Below, one piece after another: positions 22,837 through 30,367 of a DNA stretch of 37,818 nucleotides. A model generated the notes under the pieces. It did not search any database and had not been told where the DNA came from. It saw only the letters and a list, made by a program, of their open reading frames with translations. The position numbers were made by a program, and so were the translations under genes. Position 1 is the first letter of the stretch, and each line of letters starts with the position of its first letter. Where the stretch lies: positions 1 to 37,818 of the forward strand of contig JAAYDO010000186.1 of assembly GCA_012729225.1 (NCBI GenBank), written 5' to 3'. The DNA comes from Bacteroidales bacterium. GTDB taxonomy: Bacteria; Bacteroidota; Bacteroidia; Bacteroidales; Bacteroidaceae.

Positions 22837-23883
22837 TCATCCTTTCTGATAATTCTTATATCTTTGCCAAGCATCTAATGCTCCTTCCTGCTGGTGCTCC
22901 CCCATGAAGTATTCTCCTTGCCAGTTTTCTTTGAAAGGACTCCAGTTGCCACAGATCATGCCATCATGAGCAATGATAGGCTGGAAGAGTCCATTGTTGC
23001 TGTGAGCCTTGTGGCGGTATTCTGGTGAAAGCACAATGTCTCGACTCTTGTAGCTGATGAGATACTCGTCGTAGGGAGGAATCAGTGTGTATGTGTCTTT
23101 GCGGAAACCTCTTGTGCGACAATCGTCAGTGAGATAGAACGCTCTTCCTCTCCAATTCTCCATGCGGATGGAGTTCCCCAGCATTTCAATGCCTCTTCGG
23201 CAATCACTGATGTTCAATCCCGACCACCAGACGAAATCTTCCAGTGTGGCTGGTTGGCGACTCTGAAAGTACTTGCGAGTGAGCATGGTCAGGGCTTCAT
23301 CTCTGTCCATCTTGGTGGCTGGCTTCACCTTATTGGCAGTGAGGGCATAAGTAGCCTTCATGGGTAGTAGGTCTCCACTGCAAATGATTCCGCACATTTC
23401 TGCCATACGAATGTGGTATGATAGCCTGTGGTCGTCCATTCTGATGCCCTTCTCTGCTAATGTCTGCACAATATCTTCTTTTGTGGCAGACCCCTTGTCG
23501 TCTGCTGCCTGAGCAATCATCTCTCTTATCTGCACCAGTTCCTCGTCAGGAATGCTGATTTTATTACTGCTCATCCAGCCTTTGGTCACACTGATAGCCT
23601 TGGGGGCACAGAGATCCAGCATCCACCAATAATCCTTGGCAGATACCAGTTGCCACGTTCCTCTCATCAGGTGCAGACGAACAATCATGCCTTCATCAAA
23701 AGCCTTCTTAAAGGCTTGGTGTGATGGTTTACGGGTGCGCATCTCCACTGCCCAACGCATCATGCGGTATTCCTGTGCCTGTATGGCGCACATGTAGCTG
23801 ACCACTTCCTCTGGCGAATGAAACTGGGGACAGATCAACTGCTGATTGAGAAGTCGTAGAGAGATAGGGTTATTCATATTCAT
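22837..23883 (-). CDS. Winged-helix DNA-binding domain protein (HTH_42 family)
   Basis: A 348-residue protein with family landmarks: SPEEVVSYMCAIQAQEYRMMRWAV near the start, LMRGTWQLVSAKDYWWML, and the C-terminal LIPPYDEYLISYKSRD. The family contains repeated winged-helix folds and includes DNA glycosylases of the YcaQ/AlkX type as well as uncharacterised members. Which activity applies here cannot be told. The start overlaps the GNAT stop by 4 bp, so it is translationally coupled. Confidence 0.85.
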   Translation of the reverse strand: MNMNNPISLRLLNQQLICPQFHSPEEVVSYMCAIQAQEYRMMRWAVEMRTRKPSHQAFKKAFDEGMIVRLHLMRGTWQLVSAKDYWWMLDLCAPKAISVTKGWMSSNKISIPDEELVQIREMIAQAADDKGSATKEDIVQTLAEKGIRMDDHRLSYHIRMAEMCGIICSGDLLPMKATYALTANKVKPATKMDRDEALTMLTRKYFQSRQPATLEDFVWWSGLNISDCRRGIEMLGNSIRMENWRGRAFYLTDDCRTRGFRKDTYTLIPPYDEYLISYKSRDIVLSPEYRHKAHSNNGLFQPIIAHDGMICGNWSPFKENWQGEYFMGEHQQEGALDAWQRYKNYQKG

Positions 23884-24464
23884 CTTATCTTTTTCAGATG
23901 ATTAAAATCGCTGTTGAATCTTACAGGCTTCACAGGCACTGTGTGCACACCTATGCTCTTCTCCATCCACACCATATCATACCATCGGTTGAACTTGTAG
24001 CCGCATTGGTCAAAGCGTCCGACCGTATGAAACCCAAGGTGAGCATGAAACTGGATGCTGTTGTCAGTGACGTATGGGTCTTCATCTCTTGCACAGGAGA
24101 TGCAGGCATACATGTTGAGTATTCCCATCTGCTTCAGTTCTGTCTCCAACGAGTCGTGCAACAGCCTGCCAACACCTTTGCCTGCTTCTCCCATCTTGAC
24201 ATAGATGGATGTCTCTACAGACCAGTCGTAGGCGGCACGTGATTTGAATGTGTTGGCATAGGCATACCCAAGGATGTGCCCTTCAGCATTCTCTGCCAAC
24301 AGATATGGATATTTCTTCACGGTCTCGGCTATACGAAGCCTGAACTCCTCAACACTGGGAACATCATATTCGAAGGTGATGGCAGTGTCTTTGATGTATG
24401 GCGCATAGATACTGAGCAACTGCTCTGCATCGGCCTCTGTTGCAGGTCTTATGGATATTTTCAT
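23880..24464 (-). CDS. GNAT family N-acetyltransferase, phosphinothricin acetyltransferase-like
   Basis: A 194-residue protein with the pattern IRPATEADAEQLLSIYAPYI at the start, SVETSIYV, the acetyl-CoA loop GKGVGRLLHDSL and the later FHAHLGFHTVGRFDQCGYKF-type segment. This matches the PAT/MddA group, which acetylates phosphinothricin or methionine derivatives. The actual substrate here is not known. The first ~165 residues are family-like and the last ~25 are an extension. It is the second gene of the four-gene operon, starting 2 bp after the VOC stop and overlapping the next gene by 4 bp. Confidence 0.9.
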   Translation of the reverse strand: MKISIRPATEADAEQLLSIYAPYIKDTAITFEYDVPSVEEFRLRIAETVKKYPYLLAENAEGHILGYAYANTFKSRAAYDWSVETSIYVKMGEAGKGVGRLLHDSLETELKQMGILNMYACISCARDEDPYVTDNSIQFHAHLGFHTVGRFDQCGYKFNRWYDMVWMEKSIGVHTVPVKPVRFNSDFNHLKKIR

Positions 24465-24466
24465 TC

Positions 24467-24853
24467 TTAAATCGTTATCTCTATTAATATTCCTTCAGGA
24501 CCTGCCATGCAACTTTCGTAATAGCCATCTCCTGTTGTGCGAGGACCACTCATGCACTCATAGCCCGCAGACTTCAGTTCCTCCGTCTTGGTGTTTACTG
24601 CCTCCTTGCTGCCAAGCGCAATGGAGAAGTGGATGAATCCTGCCCGAAAAACCTCGGTCAATGGCTCTGTCATCTCCGGGCGAGCCATGATTTCGAGTCT
24701 TGCCCCACCATCAGGGAATGTCAGTATATAAGTATGTAATCCAGTTTTGGGGTTTTCATACCTTGCATTTGATGTGCATCCGAAATGCTTCACGAAGAAG
24801 TGCCTCATTTCTTCAAGGTCGATGCAGTATAGTGCTATGTGATCTATTCTCAT
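24467..24853 (-). CDS. VOC family protein (glyoxalase/bleomycin-resistance fold)
   Basis: A 128-residue protein when started at the ATG at 24853 (MRIDHIALYCIDLEEM), which is where members of this family normally begin. Upstream in-frame ATGs at 24880 and beyond would add ~20 residues without similarity. The two βαβββ halves are visible: residues 1-50 with FFVKHFGC, and FIHFSIALGS to GPEGILIEI at the end. Metal ligands would be H5, E57 and E126-like positions. The reaction is unknown. It heads the operon with the GNAT, winged-helix and MBL genes. The leader upstream carries a KilA-N remnant. Confidence 0.88.
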   Translation of the reverse strand: MRIDHIALYCIDLEEMRHFFVKHFGCTSNARYENPKTGLHTYILTFPDGGARLEIMARPEMTEPLTEVFRAGFIHFSIALGSKEAVNTKTEELKSAGYECMSGPRTTGDGYYESCMAGPEGILIEITI

Positions 24854-24929
24854 GCTCGTTTGCTCTTTTTGTTCGGACATATCATGGGTGACCGTCATAT
24901 ATAACATCGCCAATCTCCATAGCCTTGCT

Positions 24930-25031
24930 TTAATGGTTGTTGCTATCTGCCATGTCTGTCAATGAAATGTAGCCATCGCTATGATGAGAAATGATGGTTG
25001 TCTCCGTATTTTGAATGATAAGTTCTTCCAT
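24930..25031 (-). pseudogene. KilA-N domain gene fragment (33 codons)
   Basis: On the minus strand, an ATG at 25031 opens MEELIIQNTETTIIS, then DGYISLTDMADSNNH and stops at TAA (24930). The pattern (I/V)QNTE–(E)DYISLTDMA is the N-terminus of Bacteroidota KilA-N-domain proteins, which normally run to some 270 residues. After the stop no frame continues the domain. It is therefore a truncated remnant, unless the short peptide is itself made. A promoter element (TACTTTTG, 25061-25068) lies 29 bases upstream and could now drive the VOC operon. Confidence 0.6.
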
Positions 25032-25060
25032 CGGATAGCCCTTATTATAGATAATGTGTA

Positions 25061-25068
25061 CAAAAGTA
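25061..25068 (-). promoter_or_regulatory. -7 promoter element (TACTTTTG) before the KilA-N remnant
   Basis: The minus strand reads TACTTTTG, matching TAnnTTTG. A TTTA lies 17 bases upstream, slightly short of the usual spacing. Probably the ancestral KilA-N promoter. No other element was found before the VOC gene, so it may serve that operon with a ~200-base leader. Confidence 0.45.
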
Positions 25069-25238
25069 ACACAAAATCATGAGACTAAAGAAGAAAGAGA
25101 GAAAAATCCCTCAAAAGTTTAGTTATCTATGATATCTGGCATGCCTTTGTTCCCGACAGTGAGTTGTAAAAACAGGTGGGTGGGTCAGCCATTATGCATG
25201 ATCAACAAATCAATGCTTATAAGGGGAAAAACGCACGC

Positions 25239-25348
25239 ATGGTTCAAGTGCCAATGAATAATTGTTCATGAGGCATCGCACCATTGTTCATGGGCACTTG
25301 AAGCATTGTTTGTTGGCACTTGCACCATTGTTCGTTGGCGCATGAAGA
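25239..25348 (+). repeat. Interspersed 22-bp tandem repeat, copy A (five units)
   Basis: Five consecutive 22-bp units start at 25239, 25261, 25283, 25305 and 25327. A typical unit begins ATTGTTC, has TTGGCAC in the middle and ends TTGAAGC or TTGCACC. The first unit is the most divergent and contains CAAGTGCCAATGAA, the inverse of the unit core. Flanks (TTATAAGGGGAAAAACGC before, ATGCTT..ATCATTTGACATG after) are shared with copy B at 37641-37728. The 22-bp period is not a multiple of three, so it is not a coding repeat. Confidence 0.85.
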
Positions 25349-25474
25349 ATGCTTCTATCATTTGACATGCCAATTAGAAGGGAAATCTCGCCATTTCATG
25401 CTTGCACTCATATATATTTCCTTGTCCCTCCTCGTTTCCTCTATGACAGGGAGAAGGAGAGGGTCTTATAGAAA

Positions 25475-25501
25475 AGAGGCGAGTCGTGATGACCCGCCTC
25501 T
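25475..25501 (-). terminator. Rho-independent terminator of pheS
   Basis: GAGGCG (25476-25481) pairs with CGCCTC (25495-25500), one A·C mismatch, then GTC (25483-25485) with GAC (25491-25493), loop of five. On the minus strand it is followed by CTTTTCT. It lies about 30 bases after the pheS stop. Confidence 0.75.
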
Positions 25502-25529
25502 CTGTATGGATGATGAAATGTGTGTTCGA

Positions 25530-26549
25530 TCAGTTGGCTGCCTCAAACTCCTTGAGGAAACGAACATCGTTTTCGGAGAAGAGACGAAGGTCTTTGACTT
25601 GGTACTTGAGATTGGCAATACGTTCAATACCCATACCGAAGGCATAGCCTTTGTATTTGGTTGAGTCAATTCCGTTGGCCTCGAGCACATTGGGGTGCAC
25701 CATGCCACAACCGAGAATCTCCAGCCAGCCTGAACCTTTGCACAGGCTACAACCCTTGCCTTTGCAGAGGGTGCAGCTCACGTCCATTTCGGCACTGGGC
25801 TCTGTGAATGGGAAGTAGGATGGACGCAGGCGAATCTGTGTGTCCTCGCCAAACATCTCCTTGGAAAAGAGGAGAAGCACCTGCTTGAGGTCAGTGAAGG
25901 ATACTTTCTCATCTACGTAGAGACCTTCTACCTGATGGAAGAAGCAGTGAGCACGGGCAGAGATGGCCTCATTGCGATAGACACGTCCAGGGCAGAGCAC
26001 ACGGATGGGTGGTTGCTGCTTCTCCATCACACGTGCCTGAACGGAACTGGTGTGAGTGCGGAGAATGATGTCTGGATGTGCCTCGACGAAGAAGGTGTCT
26101 TGCATGTCGCGGGCAGGGTGGTCTTCTGCAAAATTCATGGAAGAGAACACGTGCCAGTCGTCTTCCACTTCTGGACCTTCGGCCAAAGCAAAGCCAAGGC
26201 GAGAGAAGATGTCGATAATCTCGTTCTTGACCAGTGTGAGAGGGTGGCGTGTGCCAAGACCTATAGGGTAGGCTGTGCGTGTGATGTCGAGATGATTGAC
26301 CTCTGTGTCCTGTACGGCAAAGTTGTCACGAAGCGAGTTGATCTTTTCCTGCGCCTTGTTCTTGAGTTCATTGATTTTGACACCAATTTCTTTTTTCTGC
26401 TCTGCCGGCACATTGCGGAAATCTGCCATGAGTGCTGTGATGCACCCTTTTTTGCTCAGATATTTGATGCGAAGTTGCTCAATCTCTTCTGCCGAATTGG
26501 CTTGAAGATTCTCCACTTCTTCGAGTAAACCTTGAATTTTGTCTAACAT
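25530..26549 (-). CDS. pheS: Phenylalanine–tRNA ligase alpha subunit
   Basis: A 339-residue class II aminoacyl-tRNA synthetase subunit that charges tRNA-Phe with the beta subunit PheT, which is not in this window. The coiled-coil N-terminal domain spans ~1-85. Motif 1 and 2 regions include the HPLT entry (GLGTRHPLTLVKNEI), DTFFVE, LRTHTSSVQAR and PGRVYRNEAISARAH. Motif 3 is GMGIERIANLKY near the end. A C-x2-C pair cluster (CTLCKGKGCSLC) sits before EILGCGMV, as in other Bacteroidota PheS. The full expected length is present. It is transcribed alone, from a promoter facing away from the DUF4348 gene and with its own terminator. Confidence 0.97.
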   Translation of the reverse strand: MLDKIQGLLEEVENLQANSAEEIEQLRIKYLSKKGCITALMADFRNVPAEQKKEIGVKINELKNKAQEKINSLRDNFAVQDTEVNHLDITRTAYPIGLGTRHPLTLVKNEIIDIFSRLGFALAEGPEVEDDWHVFSSMNFAEDHPARDMQDTFFVEAHPDIILRTHTSSVQARVMEKQQPPIRVLCPGRVYRNEAISARAHCFFHQVEGLYVDEKVSFTDLKQVLLLFSKEMFGEDTQIRLRPSYFPFTEPSAEMDVSCTLCKGKGCSLCKGSGWLEILGCGMVHPNVLEANGIDSTKYKGYAFGMGIERIANLKYQVKDLRLFSENDVRFLKEFEAAN

Positions 26550-26586
26550 ACAATCCTTATTTTGTTTTGTTTCTTGAAAAACACTG

Positions 26587-26594
26587 CAAAGATA
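26587..26594 (-). promoter_or_regulatory. -7 promoter element (TATCTTTG) of pheS
   Basis: A perfect TAnnTTTG on the minus strand, 37 bases before the pheS ATG. No TTTG at -33. Confidence 0.55.
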
Positions 26595-26617
26595 AGCAAA
26601 ATAAATGGTTTTTTCAT

Positions 26618-26625
26618 TACCTTTG
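26618..26625 (+). promoter_or_regulatory. -7 promoter element (TACCTTTG) of the DUF4348–murB operon
   Basis: TACCTTTG lies 19 bases before the ATG at 26645. No TTTG at -33; the upstream sequence is A/T-rich and overlaps the divergent pheS promoter. Confidence 0.55.
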
Positions 26626-26644
26626 CATAGTTTTAAGAGAGAAT

Positions 26645-27484
26645 ATGAAAAAAGTTATTGTTCTATCAGTTGCGATGCTGTGTTTGTTGTCATGTAACGA
26701 TAACAAGATGAAGAATGTGTATGAACCAGAAGATGAGGTTCTGGAGGATTCATTGGAAACGTTTGAGGAGGACACTCTCCAGTTGTTTGAGGAGGATGAG
26801 CCTCCTGTGGCGGTGGATGAGTTGTTTGATGACTTTTTCTTTAATTTTATGGATGATCCGAGGTTTCAGACTCAGCGAATCGGATACCCATTGAGGTATA
26901 AGGTGGGAGGGGACATTGAGACGCTCTCCAAGAAGGACTGGGATGAACACAATCACTTTGAAGGTCTGGAGGTGCTCTCAGTGATTTATGAGAGAGAACA
27001 GGACTACCAACTCTCCAAGGACACATCCATGCAGCATGTGGGGGTGGAGTATGTGAAACTGAAGCGTGATGAGGTGGAGAAGTTTTTCTTCAACCGTGTG
27101 GAGGGCAAATGGATGCTCACGGAGATTGAAAAGAAGAAGCGGGGCAATATGCCCAATGGCAGTTTCATTAATTTCTACGCTAAGTTTATCTCTGACAGCA
27201 TCTATCAGCGTGGGGCGTTGGCAGAGCCTGTGAAGGTGATTCTCACCTCTAATGATGGTGAGGAAGAGCCAGAGGAGGATCGTTTGAACGCTGATGAATG
27301 GTTTGAGATGCGCCAGAGTCTCCCTTTGCCTACGGATGAGTTGATCAATGTGGACTACGGACAGGCTTGTATCAGTCAGCATAAGAAGACGTTGCTCTTG
27401 CAGGGTATCGGCAATGGTATGCAGATTAAGTTTAAGTTTGTGAGAGACGAGGATGATTGGAAACTGAATGAAATAGAGTATTGA
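26645..27484 (+). CDS. DUF4348-containing lipoprotein
   Basis: A 279-residue predicted lipoprotein. The lipobox LLSC ends at Cys17, followed by an acidic linker rich in Glu and Asp (residues ~27-60). The conserved domain then contains [20 protein letters not shown] and a pattern ending in [21 protein letters not shown]. Function is unknown. The ATG at 26645 is chosen because it begins the signal peptide and lies just after the -7 element. Its stop overlaps the murB start in TGATG, so the two genes are translationally coupled. A surface- or periplasm-facing role near cell-wall synthesis is inferred only from this pairing. Confidence 0.85.
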   Translation: MKKVIVLSVAMLCLLSCNDNKMKNVYEPEDEVLEDSLETFEEDTLQLFEEDEPPVAVDELFDDFFFNFMDDPRFQTQRIGYPLRYKVGGDIETLSKKDWDEHNHFEGLEVLSVIYEREQDYQLSKDTSMQHVGVEYVKLKRDEVEKFFFNRVEGKWMLTEIEKKKRGNMPNGSFINFYAKFISDSIYQRGALAEPVKVILTSNDGEEEPEEDRLNADEWFEMRQSLPLPTDELINVDYGQACISQHKKTLLLQGIGNGMQIKFKFVRDEDDWKLNEIEY

Positions 27485-28482
27485 TGAAAGTATATTCGGA
27501 TTATAGTTTGTTGGACCACAATACTTTTGGCATGAATGTGAAGGCTAAGAAGTATGTGGAATATGAGCATGTAGAGGAACTGAAGAGGTTGCTTCCCACA
27601 TTGGAGGGAAAGGTGCTTCATATCGGCGGTGGAAGCAACTTGCTCTTTAAGGGTGACTTTGACGGTACTGTCTTGCATAGTGGCATCAAGGGTATCTGTG
27701 TGAAGTCTCAAGATGAAAAGCATGTGCTGGTGAGTGTGGGTTCTGGTGAGGTGTGGGATGACTTTGTGGCATGGACAGTGAACCAAGGATTTGGTGGTGT
27801 GGAGAATCTCTCTCTCATTCCTGGTGAGGTGGGGGCAAGTGCTGTGCAGAATATAGGTGCGTATGGTGTGGAGGCTAAGGATGTGATTGTGGAGGTGAAG
27901 GCGGTGGACTTGCAAAGTGGAGAGGAGCGTGTGTTTCAGAATGCTGAATGTGATTATGCTTATCGTCAGAGCATCTTCAAGAAAGAACTGAAGGGGAAAT
28001 ATGCTATCACAGAGGTGACTTTCTGCTTAGCGAAACAACCTGCGTTGAAGTTGGAATATGGAAATATAACTTCTGTGTTGGAGGGCAAGACTGAACTGAC
28101 GGTGGCTGATGTGCGTGGAGCAATCATAGACATACGCAACGCTAAGTTGCCCGACCCTAAGGTGCAGGGGAATGCAGGCAGTTTCTTCATGAATCCAGTG
28201 GTGAGCCGCGAGAAATTCCTCTCTCTTCAGAAGGATTACCCTAATATGCCATTCTATGAAGTGGAGGACGGGGTGAAGATTCCTGCGGGATGGATGATTG
28301 ACCAGTGTGGTTGGAAGGGCAGGGCATTGGGGCGGGCTGCTGTCCATGACAAGCAAGCCTTGGTGCTTGTGAATCTGGGAGGGGCTTCGTCTGACGAGAT
28401 TCTGACGCTGTGTGATACCGTCTGTCGGGATGTGAAGGAGAGGTTTGGTGTGGAGATTCATCCAGAGGTGAACTTTATTTAG
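27484..28482 (+). CDS. murB: UDP-N-acetylenolpyruvoylglucosamine reductase
   Basis: A 332-residue cytosolic flavoenzyme that reduces UDP-GlcNAc-enolpyruvate to UDP-MurNAc, the second committed step of peptidoglycan synthesis. FAD-binding motifs GGGSNLL (48-54) and [20 protein letters not shown] are present, as is the catalytic Ser233 in [10 protein letters not shown] carboxyl-terminal HPEVNFI supplies the acid residue. The length fits type I MurB enzymes. ATG at 27484 is used rather than the preceding in-frame TTG. It overlaps the DUF4348 gene by one base and precedes an MBL hydrolase by 43 bp. Confidence 0.97.
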   Translation: MKVYSDYSLLDHNTFGMNVKAKKYVEYEHVEELKRLLPTLEGKVLHIGGGSNLLFKGDFDGTVLHSGIKGICVKSQDEKHVLVSVGSGEVWDDFVAWTVNQGFGGVENLSLIPGEVGASAVQNIGAYGVEAKDVIVEVKAVDLQSGEERVFQNAECDYAYRQSIFKKELKGKYAITEVTFCLAKQPALKLEYGNITSVLEGKTELTVADVRGAIIDIRNAKLPDPKVQGNAGSFFMNPVVSREKFLSLQKDYPNMPFYEVEDGVKIPAGWMIDQCGWKGRALGRAAVHDKQALVLVNLGGASSDEILTLCDTVCRDVKERFGVEIHPEVNFI

Positions 28483-28525
28483 TTTGCATGGAAGTGATAT
28501 ATAGGTAAAAAGATTTGTATTGGCA

Positions 28526-29293
28526 ATGAAACTGAAAATTCTTGGTAGTGGCACTTCAACAGGTGTTCCTCAGATAGGATGCACATGTGAGGTGTGTACT
28601 TCGGAAGATTCCAAAGATAAGAGATTGAGGTGTTCAAGCTTGTTGGACGTGAGAGACAAGCGCATCTTGTTTGATTGTGGCCCTGATTTCCGTGCTCAGA
28701 TGTTGGGTGTGGATTTCAAGCCTCTGGATGCTGTGCTGATCACGCATGAACATTATGATCATGTGGGTGGATTGGATGACTTGCGTCCCTTCAGTGTGTT
28801 TGGTGATGTGAATGTGTATGCGGAGAGGTTTTGTGGAGATCATCTGATGAAGCGCATACCTTATTGCTTCACTCCAAAGGAGAAGCGTTATCCGGGTGTG
28901 CCAGCCATCAATCTGCTGGAGATTGAGCCTCATGTGCCTTTTAAAGTAGGGGATGTGGAGATTATGCCAGTCCGTGTGATGCATGGCAGATTGCCTGTTG
29001 TAGGTTTCCGCATTGAGAATTTTGCTTATATCACTGATATGAAGACCATCCCAGAGGAGGATGTGGAGTATCTGAGAGGTGTGGAGTATATGGTGATAAA
29101 TGGTCTTAGACATGAGGAGCATCCCAGTCATCAGACGATTGACCATGCCATCAGTTTTGCTGAAAGCCTTGGAGTGAAGGAGATATGGTTGATTCACATG
29201 GGGCATCATATAAAACCTCATGCTCAAGAGGAAAAGAATCTACCAGAGTGGGTACATTTGGCGTATGATGGAGAAGAGATTGCTTTTGAGTAG
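28526..29293 (+). CDS. MBL-fold metallo-hydrolase, PhnP-like
   Basis: A 255-residue enzyme of the beta-lactamase-fold phosphodiesterase group. It starts MKLKILGSGTSTGVPQIGC, with Cys residues CTCEVC typical of the subfamily. The metal site HEHYDHVGG (around residue 75) and later ligands in RVMHGRLPV, YITDMKT and IHMGHH are present. PhnP members cleave cyclic phosphoribosyl diesters, but no phosphonate genes are here, so the substrate is uncertain. ATG at 28526 is preferred over the TTG 6 bases upstream. It ends the DUF4348–murB operon before a strong terminator. Confidence 0.88.
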   Translation: MKLKILGSGTSTGVPQIGCTCEVCTSEDSKDKRLRCSSLLDVRDKRILFDCGPDFRAQMLGVDFKPLDAVLITHEHYDHVGGLDDLRPFSVFGDVNVYAERFCGDHLMKRIPYCFTPKEKRYPGVPAINLLEIEPHVPFKVGDVEIMPVRVMHGRLPVVGFRIENFAYITDMKTIPEEDVEYLRGVEYMVINGLRHEEHPSHQTIDHAISFAESLGVKEIWLIHMGHHIKPHAQEEKNLPEWVHLAYDGEEIAFE

Positions 29294-29339
29294 AGTAGAG
29301 GTGGATGACGGTAATCGTCTCAGTGTAGGAATATCTGAA

Positions 29340-29388
29340 GAAAGGCAATAGGGAGGCAACCAATCAGTTTGCCTCCCTATTGCCTTTC
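29340..29388. terminator. Bidirectional terminator with a perfect 20-bp stem
   Basis: Left arm 29340-29359 (GAAAGGCAATAGGGAGGCAA) is the exact complement of right arm 29369-29388, with a loop of nine. Plus-strand tail is CTCTTTTGTTGTC; minus-strand tail is TTCAGATATTCC. It lies between the convergent MBL hydrolase and the DUF6935-like gene. Confidence 0.85.
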
Positions 29389-29415
29389 TCTTTTGTTGTC
29401 TTTTGATTATTTGTT

Positions 29416-30186
29416 TTATTTCAATCCTGGCCATGTGCCACGGATATTCTTGCATTGTGTATATAGTGAAGGACAGTTGAAGACCTTGCAGTAAGAATCT
29501 GTAGAGGTCTGCACAATCTCCACGGTGCGTTGTTCGGTGTCCCAGCCTTTGCCCATCACATAGATATACATGACACGACCATCATAGAGTTGCATGTCCT
29601 GGTGCTTGTTTGCACTCGCCTTCATGTTGATAGTGTAGGGGTGGGTTGGTGTGTAGCCATTTTGAGGGGTGGCACCTTTGAGTACGGCAGCGGGGAGATA
29701 ACGCTGATGGTAGGAGTCAGCCCCTGCTTCAGGAAGAGGCATCTTTTCCTTGAGTATGGACACTACAGAATTGACATTGCTTGGATAGCAGATGAGTTGG
29801 ATGCATTGGAGACCTTCTTCACGGTTGCGACCATATATTTCCATGGCCATTGTCATCATGGCTGCTGTTCCATGAGGAGTTTGTCCGAGGAAATTCTCAT
29901 ACACGTTCTTGAACTCTTCGTAGTTGGAAGGCACGTGGGTGAAGGTGACTTCACCTGTAGCATTGGCATGGTAGGATTTCATATTGAGCGTGCCACGCAT
30001 GGTGTATGTGTGACCTTCGTAGGTATAGGTGTTTTTCTTGCCCTTGGGAGTAATGGCATTGGTGATTTCTTGACCGCTATTCTGCATTACATTTCTCAGG
30101 ATATTGTTCAACTGAGCATTGGCAGTAAAACTGATGCTTGTGAGCAGTGCTGTTGCCACAAACAGGCGTGTGGATGTTGTTTTCAT
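29416..30186 (-). CDS. DUF6935-like secreted protein
   Basis: A 256-residue exported protein with a signal peptide at residues 1-24 (ends TANAQ). Conserved-looking patterns are YEEFKNVYENFLGQ, a GTAAMMTMAMEIYGRN segment, a YHQRYLPAAVLKGAT block and a terminal YTQCKNIRGTWPG. This resembles an uncharacterised Bacteroidota family (DUF6935). I recall it without being able to check. The function is unknown. The ATG at 30186 starts the signal peptide and lies after a TATATTTG promoter element; the frame upstream of it is not coding. It is a single-gene unit between two terminators. Confidence 0.75.
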   Translation of the reverse strand: MKTTSTRLFVATALLTSISFTANAQLNNILRNVMQNSGQEITNAITPKGKKNTYTYEGHTYTMRGTLNMKSYHANATGEVTFTHVPSNYEEFKNVYENFLGQTPHGTAAMMTMAMEIYGRNREEGLQCIQLICYPSNVNSVVSILKEKMPLPEAGADSYHQRYLPAAVLKGATPQNGYTPTHPYTINMKASANKHQDMQLYDGRVMYIYVMGKGWDTEQRTVEIVQTSTDSYCKVFNCPSLYTQCKNIRGTWPGLK

Positions 30187-30236
30187 ATAGATTGTGATAT
30201 TTGATTTGATAGATTTCGGAATTATGGTAGATGTTG

Positions 30237-30266
30237 CAAATATATAAATAAATATGATGGAGCAAG
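30237..30266 (-). promoter_or_regulatory. Promoter of the DUF6935-like gene
   Basis: On the minus strand CTTG (30263-30266) is followed 18 bases later by TATATTTG (30237-30244). The ATG is 50 bases further on. Confidence 0.5.
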
Positions 30267-30310
30267 TAATCAAGGGCAAGATTTTTTGATGTTGATGCCA
30301 TAAAAATAGA

Positions 30311-30345
30311 AGAAAAGACAACCGACATCGTCGATTGCCTTTTCT
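30311..30345 (-). terminator. Terminator of the oadGAB operon
   Basis: AGAAAAG/CTTTTCT, CAA/TTG and CGAC/GTCG form an interrupted stem with a three-base loop (two mismatches). The minus-strand tail is TCTATTTTTATGG. It is 23 bases past the oadB stop. Confidence 0.65.
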
Positions 30346-30367
30346 ATATATCAATATTGTAGGAGGC

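Larger units (their letters stand above)
24854..25529. other. 676-bp stretch without an intact gene
   Basis: From left to right it holds a KilA-N fragment with its promoter (24930-25068), about 150 bases in which I see nothing, the 22-bp tandem repeat (25239-25348), a stretch with weak similarity to the end of the window (25349-25440), and the pheS terminator (25475-25501). Confidence 0.6.

Noticed and set aside
25239-25348. CRISPR array
   Set aside because: Units are contiguous with no unique spacers, units are imperfect, and no cas genes are present.
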